Source of the DNA: RUG334 sp045599645
Lineage (GTDB): Bacteria; Muiribacteriota; Ozemobacteria; Ozemobacterales; Ozemobacteraceae
Assembly (NCBI GenBank): GCA_045599645.1
Contig: JAZRWI010000089.1
Coordinates: 36,435 to 100,434, forward strand
Length of the DNA: 64,000 nucleotides
Reading direction: 5' to 3'
Positions within the stretch are counted from its first letter, which is position 1, and each line of letters opens with the position of its first letter. The translations under genes and the position numbers were made by a program. Positions 8,714 to 16,227 of this stretch are shown here, in pieces. The notes below the pieces were generated by a model that was not told the DNA's origin, made no database searches, and saw only the letters and a list, made by a program, of their open reading frames with translations.

Positions 8714-9150
8714 TTGGTATCGAAGTGTAGCTAGTAAAGCTTTAAGCTCCAAGCTTTAAGCTTTAAGCTCCAAGCTTTAAGCTCCAAGCTATAAGCTATA
8801 AGCTTTAAGCTCCAAGCTATAAGCTATAAGCTATAAGCTCCAAGCTATAAGCTATAAGCTTTAAGCTATAAGCTCCAAGCTATAAGCTATAAGCTATAAG
8901 CTCCAAGCTATAAGCTATAAGCTTTAAGCTCCAAGCTCCAAGCTATAAGCTATAAGCTTTAAGCTCCAAGCTATAAGCTATAAGCTCCAAGCTATAAGCT
9001 ATAAGCTTTAAGCTATAAGCTCCAAGCTTCAAGCTTTAGGCTTCCGGCTTCCAGCGGCCTGCTTTCTCGGCCAAGAGCTAAGAGCCAGCAGCCAAAAGCT
9101 TATTGCAACAAACCTTATACCCACCTGGTATCGAAGCACTGTCCTGCTTC
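8714..9150. repeat. Composite repeat A: 7-bp array plus conserved spacer
   Basis: The element opens with TTGGTATCGAAG (8714-8725) and GTAGCTAGTAAAGC, the same opening seen at 15349. An array of about 310 bp (8736-9045) follows, built of 7-bp units AAGCTTT, AAGCTCC and AAGCTAT in irregular order. A spacer at 9039-9150 contains CTTTCTCGGCCAAGAGC, CCTTATACCC and TGGTATCGAAGCACTGTCC. That spacer recurs at 15527-15631 and 15836-15933. The array has no codon periodicity and no plausible gene. It fills the gap between the genes at 8271-8657 and 9175-9606. Confidence 0.9.
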
Positions 9151-9174
9151 AAGCTTATAGCTTCCAGCTTCCTA

Positions 9175-9606
9175 CTACTTCAGGCTGTCAAGGTGTTGCT
9201 TGATTGCGTCGCGCATTGGTTTGAAGAATGCTGTAGTATCAAGCTTGGGTTCGATTCTTTTCCAGACAGAGTTAATCGGGTAAACAACACTGCCGGTTAC
9301 TTCGTCTACGAGAGCAGGTTCACTGCCGAACTGATCTTCAATGATCTGCCAGCCAAAGCCGAATTCAGCTTTGAGAAGCTCACCGAAGAGGCTGCCAAAG
9401 CAGTTGGCCATTTCCTCATTGCCAGCCTTAGTAGCAGATTTATCTTCTGCCCAGGCCTTGAAAACCTTATCAAGATTTTCAAAATTAACAGGACCTTTTA
9501 CCATGCCGGAATAGGAAGCGTAAATTTCGCGGCCCTTAGTGGTATTGGCTGCTATTTTTGTAAGTTCCTTCGGGCTTAAACCCAAAATTCTTGGTGTCAT
9601 ATTCAT
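9175..9606 (-). CDS. DUF3806-type protein
   Basis: The 143-residue soluble protein has no signal peptide or membrane segment. The stretch FGSLFGELLKAEFGFGW near residues 69-85, followed by an acidic loop and an INSVWKRIEPK segment near 110, matches what I know of the DUF3806 family, which has a conserved small-G-rich helix followed by a beta strand. Members have no established function. Start ATG at 9606 has a weak AAAGAGAA ribosome site; an alternative in-frame ATG is at 9600. It is divergent from acetate kinase (9707) across a 100-bp gap. Confidence 0.65.
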   Translation of the reverse strand: MNMTPRILGLSPKELTKIAANTTKGREIYASYSGMVKGPVNFENLDKVFKAWAEDKSATKAGNEEMANCFGSLFGELLKAEFGFGWQIIEDQFGSEPALVDEVTGSVVYPINSVWKRIEPKLDTTAFFKPMRDAIKQHLDSLK

Positions 9607-9706
9607 ATCATTTCTCTTTTTATCTTTAAAAATTTTGTTTTACGTGTTAAAACTACTAAGTATTTAAATTATCACACAATTTTCGTCAATAGAAAAGGAA
9701 TCAAAA

Positions 9707-10915
9707 ATGGCAAATTCTAAAGTTATTTTAATCGTTAACTGCGGTAGCTCTTCTCTTAAGTATGCTCTTATCAGAATGCCAGAACGTGAACAGCTCGGCA
9801 AGGGTCTTGTAGAAAGAATCGGCCTTGAAATGGGTCATCTTGAACAGAAGGCTAATGGTAAGGTTTATGAAGTTAATCAGAAGATTGAAACCCACAAGGT
9901 TGCAATGGAACTGGTTATGAAGGCTATTACCGATTCAGAAAAGGGTATCATCAAGGATACTAAGGAAATCGCAGCTATCGGTCATCGCGTTCTCCATGGC
10001 GGTAAGTATTACTATGATTCAATCATTGTTAATGCTGATGTTAAGAAAGCTATTAAGGACTGCTTCGAACTCGGTCCATTACACAACCCGGCTAACCTCA
10101 TGGGTATCGAAGCTTGTGAAGCTGCAATGCCAGGCGTTCCAAATGTTGCCGTTTTTGATACTGCTTTTGGTATGTCAATGCCGGAAAAAGCTTACCTCTA
10201 TGCTATTCCTCACGAATATTACGAAAAATATTCTATCCGCCGCTACGGTTTCCACGGAACCAGCCACAAGTTTGTTTCCAACGAAGCTATCAAGTTTGCT
10301 AACCTTGATCCCAAGAATGCAAAGGTTATCGTTTGCCACCTCGGCAACGGCGCCAGCGTTTCTGCTTCAATCGGTGGTAAGTGCGTAGATACTTCTATGG
10401 GTCTCACTCCTCTCGAAGGCCTTATCATGGGCACCAGAAGCGGTGACGTAGACCCGGCAGTTCTTCAGTTCATCATGAACAAGGAACACCTTACTGCTGA
10501 CCAGATGCTCAACATCCTCAACAAGAAGTCTGGCGTTCTCGGTATGAGCGGTGGAGTTTCCAGCGACTTCCGTGATGTCGGTAAGGCTAAGGCTGAAGGC
10601 AACCATCTTGCTGAAGTAGCTCTTGATGCTTTCATTTACAGAGTTGTTAAGTATGTTGGTGCTTACACAGCAGCAATGAACGGCGTTGACGCAATCTGCT
10701 TCTGCGCTGGCGTTGGTGAAAATGACAAGGCTGCTAGAAAGCAGATTTGTGAACACCTGAGCTATCTGGGTGTTAAGATTGATGATAATGCAAATGATAT
10801 CCGCGGTGAAAGAAGAGTTATCTCTGCTGCAGATTCTAAGGTTAAGGTTATCCTTCTTCCAACAAACGAAGAACTTCAGATTGCTATCGATACCTTCGAA
10901 CTTACTGGTAAGTAA
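9707..10915 (+). CDS. ackA: Acetate kinase
   Basis: Interconverts acetate plus ATP with acetyl phosphate plus ADP in the cytoplasm, the ATP-yielding end of acetate fermentation. At 402 residues it has the normal family length. All landmark motifs are present: NCGSSSLK near the N-terminus, GHRVLHGG near 92, FDTAFG near 148, RRYGFHGTSHK near 179, the HLGNGAS loop near 209 and GLTPLEGLIMGTRSGDVDP near 233-251. A ribosome site (AAAGGA) precedes the ATG. The usual partner, phosphotransacetylase, is not adjacent, so the gene is monocistronic with its own strong terminator. Codon use is cleaner and richer in C/G-ending codons than the accessory genes nearby, typical of a highly expressed gene. Confidence 0.97.
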   Translation: MANSKVILIVNCGSSSLKYALIRMPEREQLGKGLVERIGLEMGHLEQKANGKVYEVNQKIETHKVAMELVMKAITDSEKGIIKDTKEIAAIGHRVLHGGKYYYDSIIVNADVKKAIKDCFELGPLHNPANLMGIEACEAAMPGVPNVAVFDTAFGMSMPEKAYLYAIPHEYYEKYSIRRYGFHGTSHKFVSNEAIKFANLDPKNAKVIVCHLGNGASVSASIGGKCVDTSMGLTPLEGLIMGTRSGDVDPAVLQFIMNKEHLTADQMLNILNKKSGVLGMSGGVSSDFRDVGKAKAEGNHLAEVALDAFIYRVVKYVGAYTAAMNGVDAICFCAGVGENDKAARKQICEHLSYLGVKIDDNANDIRGERRVISAADSKVKVILLPTNEELQIAIDTFELTGK

Positions 10916-10940
10916 TAACGTCTGATTCGCTTTTGGTAAA

Positions 10941-10974
10941 AGAAACCACGCGATTATCGCGTGGTTTCTTTTTT
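10941..10974 (+). terminator. Intrinsic terminator of ackA
   Basis: A perfect 12-bp stem (10941-10952 with 10958-10969), a five-base loop ATTAT and a run of six T follow the ackA stop by 25 bases. Confidence 0.95.
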
Positions 10975-10990
10975 ATGATTTAGCAAGATA

Positions 10991-11019
10991 TTGCAGAAAT
11001 TATATATTAAAGTTATACT
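10991..11019 (+). promoter_or_regulatory. Sigma-70-type promoter of the PIN toxin-antitoxin pair
   Basis: TTGCAG (10991-10996), a 17-bp spacer and TATACT (11014-11019) lie 21 bases upstream of the antitoxin ATG. A strong AGGAGG ribosome site follows at 11031-11036. Confidence 0.6.
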
Positions 11020-11040
11020 TTAATAAGGTAAGGAGGGCAT

Positions 11041-11286
11041 ATGTCAGCAACGTTAAAAGGTTATTTTGATGGAAACAAAATAGTATTTGATGACAATATA
11101 ACGCTTAATGCTGGGCAAAAAGTTCTTGTTACTATACTTGATCAGATTGATTTGAATCAAAAAGCGATCAGAAAAGAAAAAATACATAATGCTTTGCTTA
11201 GATTATCTGGGGCTTTGTCTGGTATAAATATCACTGAAGAAGAAATCCGTGACGAACGTTTGAAAAAGTATGAAACTACTGATTGA
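11041..11286 (+). CDS. Putative antitoxin of a PIN-domain toxin-antitoxin pair
   Basis: The 81-residue acidic protein has a strand-rich N-terminus (GYFDGNKIVFDD, then AGQKVLVTILD) and a helical C-terminal half. It resembles small beta-strand/AbrB-like antitoxins found in front of PIN toxins. The strand-rich part would dimerise and bind the promoter, and the helical tail would wrap the toxin; this is inference from the gene pair. It overlaps the toxin gene by 17 bp, so the two are translationally coupled. It has a near-consensus ribosome site, as expected when antitoxin must exceed toxin. Confidence 0.7.
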   Translation: MSATLKGYFDGNKIVFDDNITLNAGQKVLVTILDQIDLNQKAIRKEKIHNALLRLSGALSGINITEEEIRDERLKKYETTD

Positions 11287-11692
11287 TACAAATGTAATTT
11301 TAGATGTTTTGTTACATCGGGAAGTCTTTTTTGATAATTCTTTCAGTGTTATGCAGTTAATAGAAAAAGATGATTTTGAAGGTTATATTTCGGCCTCATC
11401 CATTACAGATATTTTTTATATAGTAAATAAGAAATTAAAAGATAAAGAGTTGGTTATTAGCTTATTAAAAGATATTTTAACGATTGTTGAAATTCAAGGA
11501 GTTAACAGGCAAGAGATTTTTTCTGCATTAGCTCTTGGGTGGGATGATTTTGAAGATGCTGTTCAATATTCTACAGCTGTTTTTGCTGACATGGATTGTA
11601 TTATAACAAGAAATAAAAGTGATTTTTCAATGTCAAAAATACCAGTTTATACTCCTAAAGAAGCATTAGAAGAATTTTCTAATCAATTATAG
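11270..11692 (+). CDS. PIN-domain ribonuclease toxin (VapC-like)
   Basis: The 140-residue protein begins with LLIDTNVILDVLL, carrying the first conserved PIN aspartate. Further acidic residues lie in the DDFEDAVQ helix near 97-104, and the DCIITRNKSDF strand near 113-123 completes the metal-binding pocket. PIN toxins cleave RNA, often tRNA, with Mg or Mn ions. The overlap with the upstream antitoxin supports a toxin-antitoxin module. Catalytic residues look intact, so it is probably functional. Confidence 0.85.
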   Translation: MKLLIDTNVILDVLLHREVFFDNSFSVMQLIEKDDFEGYISASSITDIFYIVNKKLKDKELVISLLKDILTIVEIQGVNRQEIFSALALGWDDFEDAVQYSTAVFADMDCIITRNKSDFSMSKIPVYTPKEALEEFSNQL

Positions 11693-11737
11693 ATTAGTTT
11701 TTGAAGTGAAAATAAGTAAAACGAAAGATAATAAAAT

Positions 11738-12355
11738 ATGACTACTAACCAGACTATTGATTTTTATGATAATAATGCGGCTGATTTTTGTGAAAAGCAT
11801 GATTCTGTGAGCTTGGATCTGTTTCATAAAGCGGTCAGGGAAAATATACCGGCAGGTTCTAGGATTATTGAGATTGGCTGTGGTTCTGGTCGTGATGCTG
11901 CACGCTCTCTGGCTGATGGCTATGATATTATTGCCATGGACGGCTCAAAGGGATTGCTGGCAGAAATTCCTCGTTTTCATCCTGAATTAAAGGACAGGCT
12001 GCTTTTCGGTATTCTTCCGTGTAGATTTGATTACCCTGATGGGTATTTTGACGGCTTTTATTCTGTAGCCTGCCTTATGCATTTATATGAAAAGGATTTG
12101 CCCGAAACCCTGAAGGAACTGAACAGAATAGTCAAAAAGGGTGGCAAAGGCCTTGCATCTATTCCCACAACACGTAATGATGTAAAGGATGACGGAATTG
12201 ATGAAAAAGGCCGCGTAATGAACGTTATGGCCTTAGAAAAATGGGAAAGCTATTTCAAGGCAGCCGGCTTTGCTGTTTCCCGTGGCGATGAAGAACCCGA
12301 TAAGCTCGGTCGTCCCGGTATTTTCTGGTTAACCTTTATCCTGACCAAGCTTTGA
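11738..12355 (+). CDS. Class I SAM-dependent methyltransferase
   Basis: The 205-residue protein has a Rossmann-type methyltransferase fold. Motif I is IIEIGCGSGRDA near residues 44-55, the acidic end of strand 2 is AMDGS near 67, and the strand-4 region with MHLYEKDLPETLKEL (near 113-127) resembles the Methyltransf_11/25 groups. The substrate cannot be told; the small size and absence of extra domains suggest a small molecule. It is preceded by a weak ribosome site. It is convergent with the DUF4143 ATPase, with only 4 bp between the stops. Confidence 0.85.
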   Translation: MTTNQTIDFYDNNAADFCEKHDSVSLDLFHKAVRENIPAGSRIIEIGCGSGRDAARSLADGYDIIAMDGSKGLLAEIPRFHPELKDRLLFGILPCRFDYPDGYFDGFYSVACLMHLYEKDLPETLKELNRIVKKGGKGLASIPTTRNDVKDDGIDEKGRVMNVMALEKWESYFKAAGFAVSRGDEEPDKLGRPGIFWLTFILTKL

Positions 12356-12359
12356 TAAG

Positions 12360-13661
12360 TTAGAGGTCTATAGATTGTTCGTCTAGCAGGAACTGTTCCA
12401 GACCAAGGTATAGAATGCCTTTTTCGTCTCGCCATGGCTTTATATAGTCACGAACAACAACTATTTTATTGAAAGAATCAGGTATTCGCTCTAAGGAAGC
12501 TATTTCTTGCTTCCTTTTGTCCGGGTCTGCTATTGATAAAGCAGATTGAATATAATAACGCTTCAGACCACGGTTAACTACAAAATCAACCTCTAATTGT
12601 TTCCTTATTTTTTTGTTATCATCGGTTTTCAGGTTTTGTTCAACTACACCAACATCTATGTCAAATCCTCTTCTGAGCAAATCGCAGTATAGAATGTTTT
12701 CCATAATATGGGTCTCTTCCTGCTGCCTGAAGCCAAGACGTGCATTTCTTAATCCTACATCAGTAAAATAGTATTTTAGTGGCGTTTTTAAGTATTTTTT
12801 GCCTTTTACGTCGAAACGTTCTGTTTTATTTATTAAAAAGGCATCAACAAAGTAGCCTAAATATTTTTCTATAGTGGCTGAACTGATTTTGATCTGTTTT
12901 TCGCTGGCAAAAGTATTTGAAAGCTTTGTTGGATTGGTAAGAGAGCCTGTTGATGAGGCTACTATATTTATCAAATCTTCTATGATAGATTTTTCGTTTT
13001 GTATTTTGTTTCGTTCCAGAATGTCTTTAAAATAAGTTCTTGCAAACAAGTCTCGTAGATATTTGCTTTTTTCTTCATGGGTTTCTAGCGAAAGTACAAA
13101 AGGCATGCCACCATATGTGTAAAAATCTTGCCAGATTATTCTTGGGTCACCGTTTTGGGTTTCAAAAAATTCAGCATAGGACAGCGGATGCACACGAATT
13201 TCATCTCCTCTGTCTCTAAACTGGGTCAGAATATCTGAAGATAGCATCTTTGAATTACTACCAGTGATATATATGTCAGCATTTTTTATTTTCATAAGGC
13301 CAAGAATTACATCAACAAAAGTGATTTTATTTTCTTTGCTGTCTATGTATGGATTCTGGATAGTTGAAACGAATTGTATTTCGTCAATAATGATGTAATA
13401 GTGTCTGTTACTGTCTACTATTCTTTCTCTTATATATTTATCGAGTTTAATTGGATTTCTGTATTCTATATTCGATAATTCTTCTAACGAGATTTTTATT
13501 ATTTCATTGTCTGATATGCCAATAGATTTTAAATATTTTGTGTATAACTCAAACAGCAAATAAGATTTTCCACAGCGTCTTATACCGGAAATGATTTTTA
13601 CTCTTCCGTTGTCTTTTTTCTTTATTAAGGCTTGTATATACTGGTTCCTGTTGATTTTCAT
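12360..13661 (-). CDS. AAA_14 / DUF4143 ATPase
   Basis: The 433-residue protein has an AAA_14 ATPase domain with Walker A SGIRRCGKSYLL near residues 25-36 and a Walker B-like YYIIIDEIQF near 87-96. It has a sensor-like ITGSNSKML near 133, and a C-terminal DUF4143 domain (about 200-370) that includes the typical YFTDVGLRNARLGF. The C-terminal part resembles restriction-endonuclease-like folds in this family. Members are common in gut anaerobes in many copies; their role is not established. The promoter region contains two identical 33-bp palindrome-bearing repeats. Confidence 0.9.
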   Translation of the reverse strand: MKINRNQYIQALIKKKDNGRVKIISGIRRCGKSYLLFELYTKYLKSIGISDNEIIKISLEELSNIEYRNPIKLDKYIRERIVDSNRHYYIIIDEIQFVSTIQNPYIDSKENKITFVDVILGLMKIKNADIYITGSNSKMLSSDILTQFRDRGDEIRVHPLSYAEFFETQNGDPRIIWQDFYTYGGMPFVLSLETHEEKSKYLRDLFARTYFKDILERNKIQNEKSIIEDLINIVASSTGSLTNPTKLSNTFASEKQIKISSATIEKYLGYFVDAFLINKTERFDVKGKKYLKTPLKYYFTDVGLRNARLGFRQQEETHIMENILYCDLLRRGFDIDVGVVEQNLKTDDNKKIRKQLEVDFVVNRGLKRYYIQSALSIADPDKRKQEIASLERIPDSFNKIVVVRDYIKPWRDEKGILYLGLEQFLLDEQSIDL

Positions 13662-13672
13662 AATTTTGCCCG

Positions 13673-13705
13673 AAAAATTATTGCGGATTCCGCATTTTTT
13701 TTACG
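13673..13705. repeat. 33-bp palindrome-bearing repeat, copy 1
   Basis: Identical to 13748-13780, with a start-to-start spacing of 75 bp. The centre is the interrupted palindrome TGCGGA-T-TCCGCA (13682-13694), followed on the plus strand by eight T. It lies 12 bp upstream of the DUF4143 ATPase start, a position where a repressor could act. It also has the form of a short intrinsic terminator on the plus strand. Confidence 0.8.
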
Positions 13706-13747
13706 AGTAAATTATATCAGTGTTATTCGTAAAAATCAAACTACTCA

Positions 13748-13780
13748 AAAAATTATTGCGGATTCCGCATTTTTTTTACG
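13748..13780. repeat. 33-bp palindrome-bearing repeat, copy 2
   Basis: Identical to 13673-13705, with its palindrome at 13757-13769. It lies between the start of the DUF4143 ATPase gene and the stop of the next minus-strand gene (13795). Confidence 0.8.
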
Positions 13781-13794
13781 GGTTGGTCTTGGGT

Positions 13795-14769
13795 TTATTT
13801 TCGAGAAAAAACAACGGCTTGTTTTATAGAGGCTAAAATAATACTGACTACTCTTGGCTGTAAATAAATATCGGGAAGTTTGGACTTACTATATTGATAT
13901 TTTGTTGAGTTGGTAAGTTTTGTGAGTAAATCAGTAAAGTAGCGTTCCCAACTGAAATAGTTATTACTATTAATGTAATCAGACGGATTCATGAGTATAT
14001 TATCCAGGTCTTTATCTTCAAAAAGTTTCGAAGCTAAGATTAACCATTCAAAAGACTCTGGTAAATATAATTTAATGTTTTTATTTCCAATAAGTTTAAC
14101 AATACGATCTATTTCAGAACCAAATGCTGCACCATCAGCAATAATCAGGGTGCCTTTATCATTCTGACTATCAAGCAAATGGAATATGTTTGCTTTACCC
14201 TTAGCAGATTCACAGTCTATTGCATTTTGTTGGCAAACAGCAGAAAAAAAATCATTTCCGGAATTTGAATCTTCAGTTATTATTTTTTCTGGGATTATAG
14301 GAACAGACAAAAATCTTTCATTGGAATAAATCTTATAAAATTCGTGATAGGTCTGGTTTAAATAATTATATTTTCCAGAATTTTTAATGCCGTATATTTC
14401 ATTAACACTGTATGGCAACGAATGTAAGCTTTCTCTGGTTACAATAACATAGTAATTGTCTGTATTTTTTATACAATTAGCAAAATCGTGGGAAGAAACA
14501 AAATAATTACCTTCATCAATAAACACAATGCTATCAGAGATTAAGCCCAGTTGTTTCTGCCAGTTATTACCATTTATTACTGCACAGGTTTTGTCACATA
14601 TTAATTCGATACCACTTTCTATACCGTTTTCAGAGTATTCGCGAATCATATCAACTAAAGAGGTTTTGCCTGTTGCACTGTTGCCCTGAATTATTGTAAT
14701 GTTTCGCCTTAGTTCAAAATCATAGCGTAAGCGTTTACTACGAATCGATATTTTATGAATGCCTTTCAT
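13795..14769 (-). CDS. AAA-type ATP-binding protein paired with DUF4869 gene
   Basis: The 324-residue protein has a Walker A at GNSATGKTSL (near 30-39) in an ITIIQGNSATGKT context, and a Walker B-like DSIVFIDEG near 80. No membrane segment is seen, and the C-terminal half has no motif I recognise. It follows the DUF4869 gene by 8 bp on the same strand, so the two form an operon. I recall this pairing from gut Firmicutes, which would fit horizontal acquisition. The ATPase probably acts on, or with, the DUF4869 protein; the function is unknown. Confidence 0.75.
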   Translation of the reverse strand: MKGIHKISIRSKRLRYDFELRRNITIIQGNSATGKTSLVDMIREYSENGIESGIELICDKTCAVINGNNWQKQLGLISDSIVFIDEGNYFVSSHDFANCIKNTDNYYVIVTRESLHSLPYSVNEIYGIKNSGKYNYLNQTYHEFYKIYSNERFLSVPIIPEKIITEDSNSGNDFFSAVCQQNAIDCESAKGKANIFHLLDSQNDKGTLIIADGAAFGSEIDRIVKLIGNKNIKLYLPESFEWLILASKLFEDKDLDNILMNPSDYINSNNYFSWERYFTDLLTKLTNSTKYQYSKSKLPDIYLQPRVVSIILASIKQAVVFSRK

Positions 14770-14777
14770 AAAATCAC

Positions 14778-15215
14778 CTATACGTATCTGCCAGCTATTG
14801 GAATTAATTCTTCCATGCTTGTAACAATCTGATTTGTATTAAGTAATTTAACCTTGAATTTTTCAGGACCAAAATCCATCAGGTGGCGTAGGTTTATTAC
14901 AATATCTTTTTCTTTGGCTATCTTTAATAGCCATTTGGCACAGTTATCGCCACAGGTTGAAGCATTAAATACTTTGTCCGGTTCGTTAAAAATAAGAATC
15001 AAAGTTTTAACACCACCAGACAACGCCAAGGGCGAAATCTTGCCTAATACTGGACTATCGATAACAGCGTTCCCTAACACAGTAGATTTATCAACATCAA
15101 GTATCATTTTTTTGGCAAAATCGTTTGTTATCCAAGAATCTTCATAAGTATTCTTGAAATATACAGACGTATTAAAAACAGCCTCAGGCATATCGCCATA
15201 AAAGATGCTTAACAT
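14778..15215 (-). CDS. DUF4869 protein
   Basis: About 145 residues from the chosen ATG at 15215, which has an AAGGCGG ribosome site eight bases upstream; an ATG at 15254 in the same frame lacks one. It opens with LSIFYGDMPEA, has VLGNAVIDSPVLGKI and SGGVKTLILI in the middle, and STCGDNCAKWLLKIA near 97-111. This matches the DUF4869 family as I know it. The CGDNC element could bind metal or be redox active, but that is speculation. It is the first gene of a two-gene operon with the ATPase downstream. Confidence 0.8.
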   Translation of the reverse strand: MLSIFYGDMPEAVFNTSVYFKNTYEDSWITNDFAKKMILDVDKSTVLGNAVIDSPVLGKISPLALSGGVKTLILIFNEPDKVFNASTCGDNCAKWLLKIAKEKDIVINLRHLMDFGPEKFKVKLLNTNQIVTSMEELIPIAGRYV

Positions 15216-15348
15216 CAAATTACCGCCTTTTTCAGATATCAATAGTATAGCCATTTATACAATAATTATCAACAGCGAAATGAAGGCATATAGTTTCGTT
15301 TTTAACAAAAGCACCATAAAAACAGTTTTATGAATTTATCTTACTTGC

Positions 15349-16066
15349 TTGGTATCGAAGTGTAGCTAGTAAAGCTTTAAGCTTTAAGCTATAGGCTCCA
15401 AGCCCCAAGCCCCAAGCCCCAAGCCCCAAGCCCCAAGCTATAAGCTATAGGCCCCAAGCCCCAAGCTATAAGCTATAGGCCCCAAGCCCCAAGCTATAAG
15501 CTATAGGCTCCAAGCTTCTAGCTTCAGGCTTCCGACGGCCTGCTTTCTCGGCCAAGAGCTAAAAGCTAAGAGCCAAAAGCCTATTGAACCAAACCTTATA
15601 CCCGCTTGGTATCGAAGCACTGTCCTGCTTCTAGCTTCAAGCTTCAAGCTTTAAGCTATAGGCTCCAAGCTCCAAGCCCCAAGCTCCAAGCTCCAAGCTC
15701 CAAGCCCCAAGCCCCAAGCTATAAGCTATAGGCCCCAAGCTCCAAGCCCCAAGCTATAAGCTATAGGCTCCAAGCCCCAAGCCCCAAGCTATAAGCTATA
15801 AGCTATAGGCTCCAAGCTTCTAGCTTCTAGCTTCAGGCTTCCGACGGCCTGCTTTCTCGGCCAAGAGCTAAAAGCCAAAAGCCTATTGAACCAAACCTTA
15901 TACCCGCTTGGTATCGAAGCACTGTCCTGCTTCTAGCTTCAAGCTTCAAGCTTTAAGCTATAGGCTCCAAGCCCCAAGCCCCAAGCCCCAAGCTCCAAGC
16001 TCCAAGCTCCAAGCTATAGGCTCCAAGCTTCTAGCTTCTAGCTTCTAGCTTCTAGCTTCAAGCTTA
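15349..16066. repeat. Composite repeat B: three 7-bp arrays with two conserved spacers
   Basis: It opens with TTGGTATCGAAG (15349-15360), as at 8714. Arrays of 7-bp units (AAGCTTT, AAGCTAT, AAGCCCC, AAGCTCC, TAGCTTC) lie at 15370-15526, 15632-15835 and 15934-16066. Near-identical spacers lie at 15527-15631 and 15836-15933, each with GGCTTCCGACGGCCTGC, TTCTCGGCCAAGAGC, CCTTATACCC and GGTATCGAAGCACTG. The region is non-coding and fills most of the gap before the first giant adhesin. The remaining 16067-16227 shows no clear promoter. Confidence 0.9.
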
Positions 16067-16227
16067 TCTTCGATAGGCTCGGATGCGAACCTGTTTTTTA
16101 GGGTTAATTATTTGTACTATTATGCCGATGATTAGACCGATGTACTCTGAAAAGTCGAAAACTGTGCTTTCTAACCAAAGCAAATTGAGTTGCCAGGCAG
16201 CATGGCGCAATGATTGAGCTAATACTG

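Noticed and set aside
8714..9150. CRISPR-like repeat/spacer array
   Set aside because: The repeats are 7-bp tandem units without unique spacers; the longer spacers are nearly identical to each other. No cas genes are present.
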